From contig JNEM01008908.1 in NCBI GenBank assembly GCA_000697335.1, positions 1-10,484 of the forward strand: a stretch of DNA of 10,484 nt. Direction: 5' to 3'. Origin of the DNA: Conidiobolus incongruus B7586 (taxonomy: Eukaryota; Entomophthoromycota; Entomophthoromycetes; Entomophthorales; Conidiobolaceae). The notes under the pieces are model-generated. The model ran no database searches. It was not told the origin of the DNA and was given only the letters and a program-made list of their open reading frames with translations. Shown here piece after piece: positions 1-8,748 of the stretch. Position numbers and translations under genes: made by a program. Positions within the stretch are counted from its first letter, which is position 1; each line of letters begins with the position of its first letter.

Positions 1-1400
1 AATATTAAAAGATTTATCATTTTTTTTTAAATTAATATCAATTAAATTTCAAATATAATATCTATTAATATATTAATTATTATTTAATAAATAAAAATAT
101 TTATTTATTTTCAAAAGTTTATATGATAATATAAGTTTTTAATGGATTAAATAAATGACCTATTATTATTATATTTAATTTGAAGATGATCCTTTATCAA
201 TAATAATTAAAAATTATTAACTTTAATGAGTGTAAAAAAGTTTGAATCATATAAATTTCTATAAAATATTCTATAATGAAATTGATATCTTATTAAAGGT
301 TTTGATAATGTATATTTATAATTATATTTTGATATACCAATGAAGCTAAGCTAGCGGGTATAATAAACATACATTCATTGGTCTAATATTGTTTAAAAAA
401 TCTGCAAAATATTATAATATTTTATGTATACAGATTAATACACTAATTATTCTTTATTAATTTTGTAAATTAAATATTCAGAATAAAAATAATTAAAGGA
501 TTTAATCATATGAATATTGAAGGTTCAATCAAATATCAAGTAATAATAAATGAAAATAATATATATATGGATACGTTGATAAGCGTCTAATATTCAAGTT
601 ATTCACCAAAGAGCGATAAGTTCAAGAACTATTATAGTGTGTTTGTAATTATAAAATTGAGGTAATAAATATGGATTATCGATTAATATATCTAGTAATA
701 ACTTTAAAGGCTGAATCAATGATCAAGGAGGGAAAAATCGAGATATTAATTGGTTGACAAATATTTAACATTATCTGATGGTAAATATGGTAATTCCATT
801 GTTGTATATGTATGTGTAATATTTTTTAATAAAACATTAATTTCTATTTAATAATAAAAAAAGAATCCTAAACTACATCATAAATTTCTAAGTATTATTT
901 TTAATATTAGTTCAATTATTAGAAAATAAACTGTAATCATTTTTTCTAATCTCAACTGAATTAAAAATAAACCTCAAGTTAATTGGTAAAACAAAAATAA
1001 AATTTTGGGCAAAAAGTATAGATACAGATCTTGTAGAAAAAAACAATTAACAATAATCATTTTAACCTTATTAATCAATAAATATTTATTAATGTTATGA
1101 TTATATTATAACTATGGTAATTTCAAATTTGAAGTTGAGTGAAGGTATGAATATAGTATATACATGCACCAAATTAGTTATTTTATAAAGAACTGCAATT
1201 AAAGTTTTGGAGATACAATAGTTTTATAAATTAAAAAATGAAACAAGATTTTTATCATTTTTATTATGTATCAACTTGTAACCTATGTATTAGTTCTAGA
1301 TTTGAGTGAATTTTAGATAAACCCATAATTTTAATTCAAAGATTTATTAAGGGTAGAGAGATTCTCTTGATAATAAATTATATTGTATAATTAATAGCTT
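1..1400. other. Gene-poor AT-rich stretch with scattered coding-like scraps
   Basis: No intact gene is visible on either strand. A few + strand stretches stay open longer than such AT-rich DNA should. One runs from an ATG at 510 to about 665 with a single interruption, one from an ATG at 671 to about 757, and one from an ATG at 1238 to 1387 with a single TGA at 1307. None resembles a family I recognise. They could be remnants of a further decayed gene, or the far 5' part of the pseudogene that follows. Chance is also possible, so they are not called as genes. Confidence 0.4.
336..382. repeat. Perfect 9-bp inverted repeat with 29-base loop
   Basis: The arms ACCAATGAA (336-344) and TTCATTGGT (374-382) are exact reverse complements. 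The loop is less AT-rich than its surroundings and contains GCTAGC. It could fold as a small hairpin, or be a pair of opposed CCAAT motifs. It is too short for a tRNA, and no T-rich tail marks it as a terminator. Chance is not excluded. Confidence 0.45.
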
Positions 1401-2750
1401 GAAGTTTAATTCTAAATGTCTAATAAAATATCTCAATTGATTGGGGAGCTAAAATATTACGACAATATATCTCATGAAATAAGTTTATTCTTAGTTAATA
1501 ATAATTTTTGAAAATCTGAATTAACGATAGAGAAGCTATCTACAGTTTTAAAGACTATCCTTAAAGAAATGGTTAGGAATTGAGCTTTACAAAGAAAATA
1601 TTTTTGCCTTATAATTTTCACATTAATTTACAATTGGCCAGCTAACCAAACCTTATATCCTTGGCTGAAGAATAGTCATCTTATTTTCAAAATGAGAATG
1701 AAGAGTAAGTATTGCATTGTTATCCGAATTGTAGGATATCAATCATATTCAATATATATCAATTGACTCTTCAAGCATTCTGAAATTTGATAACTGGCTC
1801 CCAAAATTGAAGCAAAATATTTTTGAAAATGTATTTTTAGTTTCTAAAAATATAATCTTATTCAGGTACAAGTGGTACCAGCATTCATTTTGTTAAAACT
1901 AATAACCCAATTATAGACAAAGTTTTTTTTAAAATCCAACTATATTTACAGTTAATATGGTATTAACTTTAAAGCTTATCAAAGGTAGTAAACAGAGATG
2001 ATAATCCTATTGCTTTATTACAAATAATATCATTAATACTTTAGTCAAACACTATATCGAAACTTCCAAGGGCTGAAATTTTTAGTTTTTCTCACATAAT
2101 GCCATATTCAATTTGGCTAAGATCAATCTTTAGTTTTGTAATATTTATTACACTATATTGGTCTGTTAAGCTAATAGTGATCATAGAGTAACCACCGTTG
2201 ATACCTTACTTGAGAATGGTCTACTTCAGTATAGTTTTGACGACATTTATTGTCAAGAATGGAATTTTTTATCATTATTACTTTTCAGCCTTATTGACTT
2301 ATTGTAGCTTTCCTTTGCTATTTGATTTCCAATTTAAAACACTTGAGGCTACTGCATCAAATTAGAGCTCAGTAAAGTTCATCCCCGCTCAGTTGATTAT
2401 GCTTGATCAATTTGATATTATAGTCAAATAAAATGAAAATTACTTTTCATATGCTCCTGAATGTGAATCTCAAACAAAAATACTCCATAACAACGCCAGT
2501 CTATAGTTTTGATTTTATTTTCAACATACACTAAACCATCAGCTCTTTAGAAATGCTATTGTGGGTGGAAACATCTTGCCCCCATAGGTTCGTTTGTTAG
2601 ATTTTTGTCATAAAAATTTCCGCCAGTGTCTCTACTTGTCGAACCTAATTTATACTCTGCTCATTTGGATTACAATTAATTTCCAGATATTAAAAAATGT
2701 GATCCAAATCTTATAACCTCATAATTGGACATCGTGATATTCCTAATAAG

Positions 2751-2799
2751 GTATTCTGAATCAAAATATAGTTAACAGTACCCAATCTAATTATTTCAG
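2751..2799 (+). other. Intron (49 bases) in ataxin-10-like pseudogene
   Basis: The donor is AAG|GTATTC and the acceptor TTTCAG, preceded by CTAAT as a likely branch point 8 bases upstream. Removing it joins HRDIPNK to LGELGAIP in the same frame, which restores the expected order of the ataxin-10 C-terminal domain. This splice site survives in a gene that is otherwise broken upstream. Confidence 0.65.
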
Positions 2800-2863
2800 T
2801 TAGGTGAATTAGGGGCTATTCCAGTATTACTATCTTGTTGTCATATTGATAACTATAGTCCAT

Positions 2864-2919
2864 GTAAAATATTTTATCAAATTAAATAGAATTTCCTGGT
2901 GTTAATGCTTTATTGTTAG
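2864..2919 (+). other. Intron (56 bases) in ataxin-10-like pseudogene
   Basis: The donor GTAAAA follows CCAT and the acceptor is TTGTTAG. Splicing completes a split Phe codon (base 2863 plus 2920-2921) and produces SPFIREHTIF, matching the conserved NPFIREWAI/EHAIF stretch of ataxin-10 proteins. This exact fit is the strongest evidence both for the family call and for a fungal-type short intron. Confidence 0.8.
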
Positions 2920-2963
2920 TTATAAGGGAGCATACTATTTTTAATATCAAAAACTTAACACAT

Positions 2964-2997
2964 GAAAATCTAGAAAATCTAGAAAATCTAGAAAATC
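2964..2997 (+). repeat. In-frame 9-base tandem repeat (ENL x3)
   Basis: GAAAATCTA occurs three times at 2964-2990, followed by a partial GAAAATC. In the reading frame of the last ataxin-10-like exon this gives ENLENLENLENQ, where the family normally has a single short ENxxENQ-type stretch. It looks like replication slippage within the exon, adding about six residues without breaking the frame. Confidence 0.8.
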
Positions 2998-3116
2998 AAG
3001 CATTTATTGAAAAGATGACTCTTATTAAAGCAGCTCCTAGTCCTGTCTTGAAGGAATTAGGGCTTAAATCGTGGTCGAACGCCAATTGTAAATATGAAAT
3101 CAAAAAAGCAATTTGA

Positions 3117-3850
3117 ATAAAATAAATATATCATAGACTTTCTCTTAATTTCAAATCCGGGTCTGACTCTCAAAATAATTGATTACAATTATTACCAATA
3201 ACTCTATTCAGACAAGTATAATATTGACATTCTATCATAGATATTTTGAGTATATGCTATATTTTGGATTATATTCAATTACAAAAACGTCATGTAATTT
3301 CTTCCGAAAATTTCAAAATACTCAAATAATATTTCTTGATATAATGTTATTGTGCAAAGATTTGATAACAACAGTTTTCTTTCATAATAAGTTAACAGAA
3401 TTCTATTCTTGAATGTATTTTATACAAACTTTTCATTTAGTTGTAATTCATAGATTTAATACTAATTTTGAAAGATTCTTTTAATCTACGATCATTAGTC
3501 TGTTCTAATTTTTTAAAATCACAAATAATCATACTCTCTAATACATGAGCTAATTATAATTTTATCTTAGAATAATCATTGGATCTTTTAGTCTCAATTA
3601 TTAGTCACAACTAATTTATTTAGTATTTGTTCAATTTGTGTAAACCTTTAACAAATACTTAGTAAATCCAATTATACATTAAAAAATTTTAATTGAATGA
3701 TTTAATTGGATAAATAGTCATAATGCTAATTCATTACTAGTAAGATTTGAAATATTATTGCTCGACACTAATATTATGAAATGATAAGATCACAAGAAGT
3801 ATATTTTGCTTTAGATAGAAGATTTATTAAAAAATGAATTAATTCTTATA
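3117..3850. other. Intergenic stretch without recognisable genes
   Basis: This is AT-rich DNA between the ataxin-10-like remnant and the promoter of the next gene. A stop-free run on the + strand at 3179-3412 has no ATG at its left edge and is full of Ile, Phe, Tyr and Leu, as expected for chance reading of AT-rich DNA, so it is not called. No repeats or RNA genes were seen. Confidence 0.5.
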
Positions 3851-3899
3851 TCATTCGCGAATATATAAAAAATGACATAATCCTATTCAAACAGTGATT

Positions 3900-3971
3900 C
3901 ATTGATTAATCATTAACCTCGATTTCAAGACAATTGGGTGTGATTAAATAGTGACGTAAACATTGATTAAT
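3900..3971 (+). promoter_or_regulatory. Upstream element: CRE-like site, inverted CCAAT, direct repeat
   Basis: TGACGTAA at 3952-3959 matches the ATF/CREB-type consensus TGACGTMA bound by stress-responsive bZIP factors such as Atf1 in fungi. ATTGG at 3933-3937 is an inverted CCAAT box. The 11-base sequence CATTGATTAAT occurs exactly at 3900-3910 and again at 3961-3971, bracketing both. The group lies about 36-95 bases upstream of the TATA box. Stress control of the LEA-like gene downstream would fit, but that is inference from motifs alone. Confidence 0.45.
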
Positions 3972-3994
3972 TATGATTATCATCAATCAAATGA

Positions 3995-4002
3995 TATAAA
4001 AG
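3995..4002 (+). promoter_or_regulatory. TATA box of the LEA-MAPEG gene
   Basis: TATAAAAG starts 62 bases upstream of the ATG at 4057. That spacing allows only a short 5' leader, as seen in many compact fungal genes. The other intact gene in the window has the same kind of element at nearly the same distance. Confidence 0.6.
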
Positions 4003-4056
4003 TGCTGAAATGGCTTTGGAATGGATTAGTTTTCATTGAATTAAATAACAATTAAA

Positions 4057-5346
4057 ATGTCTAGTTCTCGTGTACATAAACAAAGCGCAAATCAAGCTAA
4101 ACAAAGAGTTGCTTCCGATATTGAATCCTTGAAACAAGATCTTACTGATTTAGGATATGATACTAATGACTATACCTATGAGTCTTTGTTGTCTCTAAAG
4201 GAGAAACTAGCTGGAATAGGTACATATACTTCAGATGCAGCCAAAGAAGCTATTTTATCTGCCCGTGAATTTGCTGATGCAGCGGCTGAGAAGGTATCCG
4301 ACCAAGCCCATAATGCTTATGAGAATTTGAAGGATACCAAAGATGCTGCAGAAGAGTATATTGAATCTAAGGGTTCTTCTATTAAGTCCAAATACGCAAA
4401 CCAACCTAAAATCACCGATACAGCTGATGAAATATCTAAGAAGTTTCAAGAGCGAGTACACTGGGCTCAAGATGAGGCCAAAAATACAAAAGATAATGCA
4501 GGAAAATATATTTATGATCAACTTCATCCTCATGAAAAAGAATCCAGTACATGGAACAAGATTTATCGCTACACCGGCATTCCAAAGCTAAATGAGCTTG
4601 TTAACTCCTTCAAAAGTTCGCTTTATACTCCAGCTCGTACTACTGAATCCAATCTTAAAGAGCAGTATACTCAAACTGTAAACTCCATGAAAGAGCAGAT
4701 AAGTGGGTTCTTTGGAAATGAAAGGCCTTCATGGGTTCCTGATCAAACTTATCAGCGTGTCCAAGATGCAATGAATACCATTGAAGAATCAATTAAATCT
4801 CTTCAATTCCCTAAAGAGAATGAAGGTGATTATACTCAAGAACACTTGAACCGCAAGTGGCACCAGTTTCTTCATTCTGGAGGACGTGATTCTAAGTTTG
4901 ACTTTGGATCAACTGGCCAACATCGAGGCCAAGGCTTGCTTTCAACCTCGGGCAAGCATTCGAATGACTTGAATATTTGTGCTCTTTATACTGGTTCTTA
5001 TATTCTTGCATTGTTTTCTATGAACATGTTTATTCGTTATCGTGCTTATCAAAATACCATACATTTGAAAGCCAAGCCTACTGCTTCTCCCCCTCGAATT
5101 ACTTCTTTGGATTTTTATAATTACGAAAATTTCTTGACATCATTTATTTTATTGTTTGCATTACTCCTTTTAGAGGTGGCTAATGTTCCAAATGTCTTGC
5201 TTCACTTTATTGGTTTAACAACTATAATTACTTCTTTACCCATCCAGCTTCGTGACCGATTTAAAACTTTTACTGGTAATCTCCACTTAGTCGGTCTGGG
5301 CATTGTTGGTGCATTATGCGTTGCACACGGTTTTCGTTTATTCTAA
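4057..5346 (+). CDS. LEA-like helical protein with C-terminal MAPEG-like membrane domain
   Basis: This is an intact single-exon gene of 429 residues. The ATG has A at -3 and is the first after the TATA box, and no in-frame start lies upstream. Residues 1-250 are hydrophilic and predicted mainly helical, rich in Ala, Lys, Glu and Asp, with loose LEA-type motifs (AAAEKVSDQAHNAYENLKD, residues 75-93; AQDEAKNTKDNAGKY, 137-151). A polar, Gly/Ser-rich linker covers about 255-304. Residues 305-429 hold about four hydrophobic segments (near 306-326, 358-374, 378-397 and 409-425) in the pattern of MAPEG proteins, small membrane enzymes of glutathione and eicosanoid metabolism: ALYTGSYILAL with a basic RYR end, NF followed by LLFALLLLEVA, LLHFIGL, and a last Gly-rich helix. 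The usual H-x-N-F-x-E motif before helix 2 reads Y-E-N-F-L-T (356-361), so glutathione-dependent catalysis is doubtful. There is no N-terminal signal peptide, so the helical part probably faces the cytosol, anchored in the ER or another membrane. The MAPEG call is from remembered family pattern; a generic tail-anchored LEA-like stress protein is the fallback. Confidence 0.85.
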   Translation: MSSSRVHKQSANQAKQRVASDIESLKQDLTDLGYDTNDYTYESLLSLKEKLAGIGTYTSDAAKEAILSAREFADAAAEKVSDQAHNAYENLKDTKDAAEEYIESKGSSIKSKYANQPKITDTADEISKKFQERVHWAQDEAKNTKDNAGKYIYDQLHPHEKESSTWNKIYRYTGIPKLNELVNSFKSSLYTPARTTESNLKEQYTQTVNSMKEQISGFFGNERPSWVPDQTYQRVQDAMNTIEESIKSLQFPKENEGDYTQEHLNRKWHQFLHSGGRDSKFDFGSTGQHRGQGLLSTSGKHSNDLNICALYTGSYILALFSMNMFIRYRAYQNTIHLKAKPTASPPRITSLDFYNYENFLTSFILLFALLLLEVANVPNVLLHFIGLTTIITSLPIQLRDRFKTFTGNLHLVGLGIVGALCVAHGFRLF

Positions 5347-5361
5347 TTTATTTACATTTTT

Positions 5362-5425
5362 TTACCCTTAAATATATATGAACATCTTATTGTATTGTTG
5401 AAGAATAAATTTATTACCCTTAAAT
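5362..5425 (+). terminator. 3' end region with poly(A) signal and a repeated 12-mer
   Basis: TTACCCTTAAAT occurs at 5362-5373 and again at 5414-5425, shortly after the stop codon. AATAAA at 5404-5409 is a plausible poly(A) signal 58 bases past the stop. The repeat may be an efficiency element for 3' processing or a protein-binding site in the 3' UTR, or simply a local duplication. Confidence 0.45.
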
Positions 5426-5429
5426 TTTT

Positions 5430-8400
5430 GTTTTGAGCTTAATACCATATTTTATAATATATCAAAATATTTATTAATGTTTCTCTTGATTAAAAATATA
5501 TTGAAACAACATTCTTTTTGAATTTGATTTTAGTTAAATAAAGTATTACTCTGCATTTTTAATAATGGGAATTTTTTGCAATTAAAAATAAATAAACATT
5601 TGAATATATAATATATAAAAATAAATATATAATATAAATTTAATAGTTTCTTTTATTATTAATAACTTTTTGCTATATTTTTAACAAACTTCTAACACTT
5701 AAAAAATAGTTTTTTTTATTAAAGACTAAAATTTGATGTTTTATAAACTAATTAAATTTTCCTATAAAAATTTTCTTTGTTATAAGCTGGTTTTTTAATT
5801 ACCTAAAGTAATTATAATTATATAGGTTATAATCAAAAGAATATACTAGATGTGGTAGTTTTTTCTAGTTATTTTTAATTAGAAAGTTTTTTACAGTTTT
5901 AAATTTATATATTTTACAATTATTATGTAAAATAATAAGTTTTCTTAAATTATATTGAGAACACCAATTAAAAATACTTTTATTTAAAAAAACAATATAT
6001 AATTTATTATTAATTAATTTTCCTTTAAAAACTAAATAAAAATAGCATATACTATTATAATTTATTATAATAATTAAAATTCACTTATTAATAAAATGTT
6101 TATTTAAAGGGATTTGTAGAAAAAATTAATTTAGCTTAATTTAACATCTTGATTTGTGTTTTAATAAAAGATTATATATAAAAATCTAAAATTTATCAAT
6201 TATAATTATTTACTATAAAAGTTTAAGCTTCTAGTAATATTTTAATAAGTTTTATTTAATAATAACTACTCTAGCTTTTTTTTAAGCTTTAGTTAAATTA
6301 TAAGGTATTTATTTTATATTTTTATTTATTAATTTTAATTTAAATTTTAAAATATATAAAATACTTGTAAAACTAATATTAAAGTATTTAGATAATTCTT
6401 TAATTAAAATAAAAAAGTGTTTTTTAATATATTTTTTCACTCTATTTATAATTGAAAAAATAATAATTAAAGTTAGTTTTTTAGATTTTAATAAGTTTTA
6501 AATAATTTTTTTTTTAGCTTTAAAATAATTTACCTAGTAATAAATTGTTAATTTAAATAATATTTTATTATTAAAAATTATTTATAAATTTTAAATAATT
6601 TTAAAGGGTTTATAGTTAAATTTTATTAATATTAAAATAAAAAACTTTTGATGATTATTATTTAGTTTAAACATAATTAAATTAAACAACTAATTTTAAA
6701 AAATTAATTTTTTAATCAAAAAAACTAATATATATATATATATTAAAAATATATAATTTCTTATTAACTTTATATATATTTATTTATTTCAAATTAATAA
6801 TATATTTGAAAAATCAGAAATTAAAAAATTTCTTATTATTTTAAATTTAAGGTAATAATATAAATAATTAACCCAAATGTTGTGTTTTTATATTAAGTTT
6901 TATAAATAAAGATTATAGTTAGAAAAGTACTTAAAATATAATTTAGTAAATCATTTATTAATCTTACTCTTTAATGTATCAGGACTATAGGTTTAAAAAC
7001 TTACTATTGAGGTGTTGTAGCAAAATATCTAAAAATAAAAAAAACCTTTTCTCTATCTTTATCACTGTTAAGTTTAAATAATTAAATCAATAAATGATAT
7101 AGGGTTTGGATAAAATCTAATAAAGAAAACAAAGAGAACAAAGAGTATCCTTCAATTATAAACTAACAAAGCTAGTTTAAAATAGAAATAATATTGGTTT
7201 AGCTATTAAACTAGAAGGAATGATGAATTTTGAAATACAAGACAAAATTTAATACCCTGAATATATTTGATTTAATAAATCAATCCCAAATGTATAAATT
7301 TAAATAAAATATAAACTAAAAAATATATACTGTTAGTATTTTATGATAGTATTATATGATACAATAAAATATCCTTAAAAATCTTACCAAAACAAAGTAT
7401 TTAAACTATAATTTAATTTTCAAATCATTTGGTGATCAATTACAGAGGGTTGATATATATCTGTCACTAAGTGTATATGAATTGTTTGAATTGTTTGAAG
7501 CTATTTAAATTGATCAAAACAATTTTTATTAAATTTGAATGTTGAACAGTTTGAGAAAATATTCAAATAGAATTGTTTAATAATATAAGTATAAATTCAA
7601 TTAAATATAATCTATATTATATGATAAATATTAATTTCATTGATATCACATTTGCAAAGTTATTATTGACAATATTGAAAATTATCATAATAGACAAATA
7701 GTATGAAAGCTTCAATTTTTTAGAACTTTTTGACTTTGTTAATTTATACAAATATTCATAATATAAAATTTTATGAATAAAGTAATAATCAATGTATTTC
7801 ATATTATATGATAAATTATAAAGAATCAAAATATTAAATTATTTAAATTTATTCATACTACTCTTATTCATACATAGTTTATAGAATTAAATAATATATA
7901 CACTAATTATAATTTGGATATTTGGAATAACAAATTCAACAATTAGTTATATTAAAATAAACATTACATTTATTAATCCATATTATATCAATTAATATCC
8001 TGTAGCTAATCAATATTTAATTATATATATCACTTTTGTTGGGAACAAAGTAAATTTTAGTAAAATATTAATAAATTCACTGAAATTTGTAATAATTTAT
8101 AATAATTATATATAAGTTTATTCCTATAAATTAGATGAAAATATTTGAATAGTAAAAACAAACTTATAATATAGCATATTTATATAATAATATTATAGGA
8201 AATATATTTGAGCCAATATATAAAATTAGGACTCATATTTTCTAAATAATTATTATTATATTTGGTATTGAGAGCTATATATTTTAATTTTTTAAAACTA
8301 ATGTTTGTGGTAGACCAGTAAAATTAATTGGTTCTTTTGAGTTGTTTTGGTATATTTGTAAGATTTTTTTTCATAATATATTTCAAAAAATAATAAAGTT

Positions 8401-8600
8401 CAAATTATAAAAATACAAATTATTTTTTGTGGAATGTGCCAAGAAATTAATGTAATTAGCATAATCTATCCACCTTCAATAGATTTACCAAGTTTGAAAA
8501 TGTTAGTCAATAATTTTGTGGTATCTGAATAATAGGGAGATTAAAGGATTTGTTAAATAGGAAAATTCAAGTATACTGTATACGTTTTGTAAAGATTGTT
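5430..8600. other. Extremely AT-rich gene-free block between convergent genes
   Basis: This is about 3.2 kb of long A and T runs; two sampled 60-base lines (6481-6540 and 6661-6720) contain only 7 and 5 G/C bases. No ORF of interest, RNA gene, transposon ends or ordered repeat array was found. The stop-free run on the - strand at 7617-7829 is Ile/Tyr/Lys/Asn-rich and looks like chance. The stretch after about 6950 is slightly less AT-rich than 5430-6950. Possible roles are a replication origin, a matrix-attachment or centromere-like region, or plain mutational decay; the sequence alone does not choose. Confidence 0.6.
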
Positions 8601-8610
8601 ATAATTAAAT

Positions 8611-8616
8611 TTTATT
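8611..8616 (-). terminator. Candidate poly(A) signal of the DUF7137-like gene
   Basis: On the - strand AATAAA lies here, about 135 bases beyond the stop codon of the DUF7137-like gene and within TA-rich sequence. It is a reasonable 3' end signal, though AATAAA is frequent by chance in DNA this rich in A and T. Confidence 0.35.
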
Positions 8617-8642
8617 ACTAATCTCCTAATTAATTAATAGAT

Positions 8643-8666
8643 TATTAAATTATTAAATTATTAAAT
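8643..8666. repeat. TATTAAAT x3 tandem repeat
   Basis: Three exact copies of TATTAAAT lie head to tail in the 3' flank of the DUF7137-like gene. It is a small AT microsatellite with no evident function. Confidence 0.7.
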
Positions 8667-8748
8667 GGGCGACGGAATGCTCCAAGGTGCAGGATAATCA
8701 ATAGTGATTATGTAGTATCCAATAAGGAAAAGAGGTTGTTACTTTGAG

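Larger units (their letters stand above)
1416..3116 (+). pseudogene. Decayed ataxin-10 / Ctr86-like gene
   Basis: The 3' end gives the identity. Exons at 2800-2863 and 2920-3116 join to read GELGAIPVLLSCC, then DNYSPFIREHTIFNIKNL, ENQAFIEKM and SPVLKELGL before a TGA at 3114. This is the order and wording of the C-terminal domain of ataxin-10 and fungal Ctr86 (copper transport protein 86), an ARM-like helical repeat protein linked to cytokinesis, signalling and copper uptake in different organisms. The exon before them (to 2750) keeps IIGHRDIPNK, recalling the family's LIRxIGNL segment but with residues missing and a TGA at 2700 a few codons upstream. Farther 5', to about 1416, coding-like runs such as TLLENGLLQYSFDDIY (near 2201-2248) and PECESQTKILHNN (near 2458-2496) continue in shifting frames with TAA, TAG and TGA interruptions too dense for introns. 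The total length of about 1.7 kb suits a family member of roughly 500-560 residues. The left edge and the assignment of everything before 2680 are inferred from continuity. A heavily mis-assembled or intron-dense live gene is the less likely alternative. Confidence 0.68.

Noticed and set aside
522-530. GGTTCAATC resembling a tRNA B box
   Set aside because: There is no matching A box, acceptor stem or anticodon arm around it.
2992-3116. Initial reading of the 3' exon as the start of a DUF861-type cupin (ELGLKSW)
   Set aside because: The resemblance is limited to a few residues. Splicing to the upstream exon gives a much better and longer ataxin-10 C-terminus.
1416-3116. Use of a non-standard nuclear genetic code (stops read as amino acids)
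   Set aside because: The two intact genes use the standard code with ordinary CAA and TGG codons. The interrupted region also shows frame changes and missing residues, which point to decay.
3179-3412. 77-codon stop-free run on the + strand
   Set aside because: It has no ATG at its left edge. Its composition is dominated by Ile, Phe, Tyr and Leu, as expected by chance, and it matches no motif.
4255-4591. Open frames on both strands inside the LEA-MAPEG gene
   Set aside because: They are shadows of the real coding frame at 4057-5346, which has clear domain logic.
6312-6322. TTTTATATTTT, an exact match to the yeast ARS core consensus
   Set aside because: Such an 11-mer is expected by chance in DNA with nearly 90% A+T, and origin rules differ among fungi.
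7617-7829. 70-codon open run on the - strand
   Set aside because: It lies in the ultra-AT-rich block and is made almost only of AT-rich codons, with no promoter or family signal.
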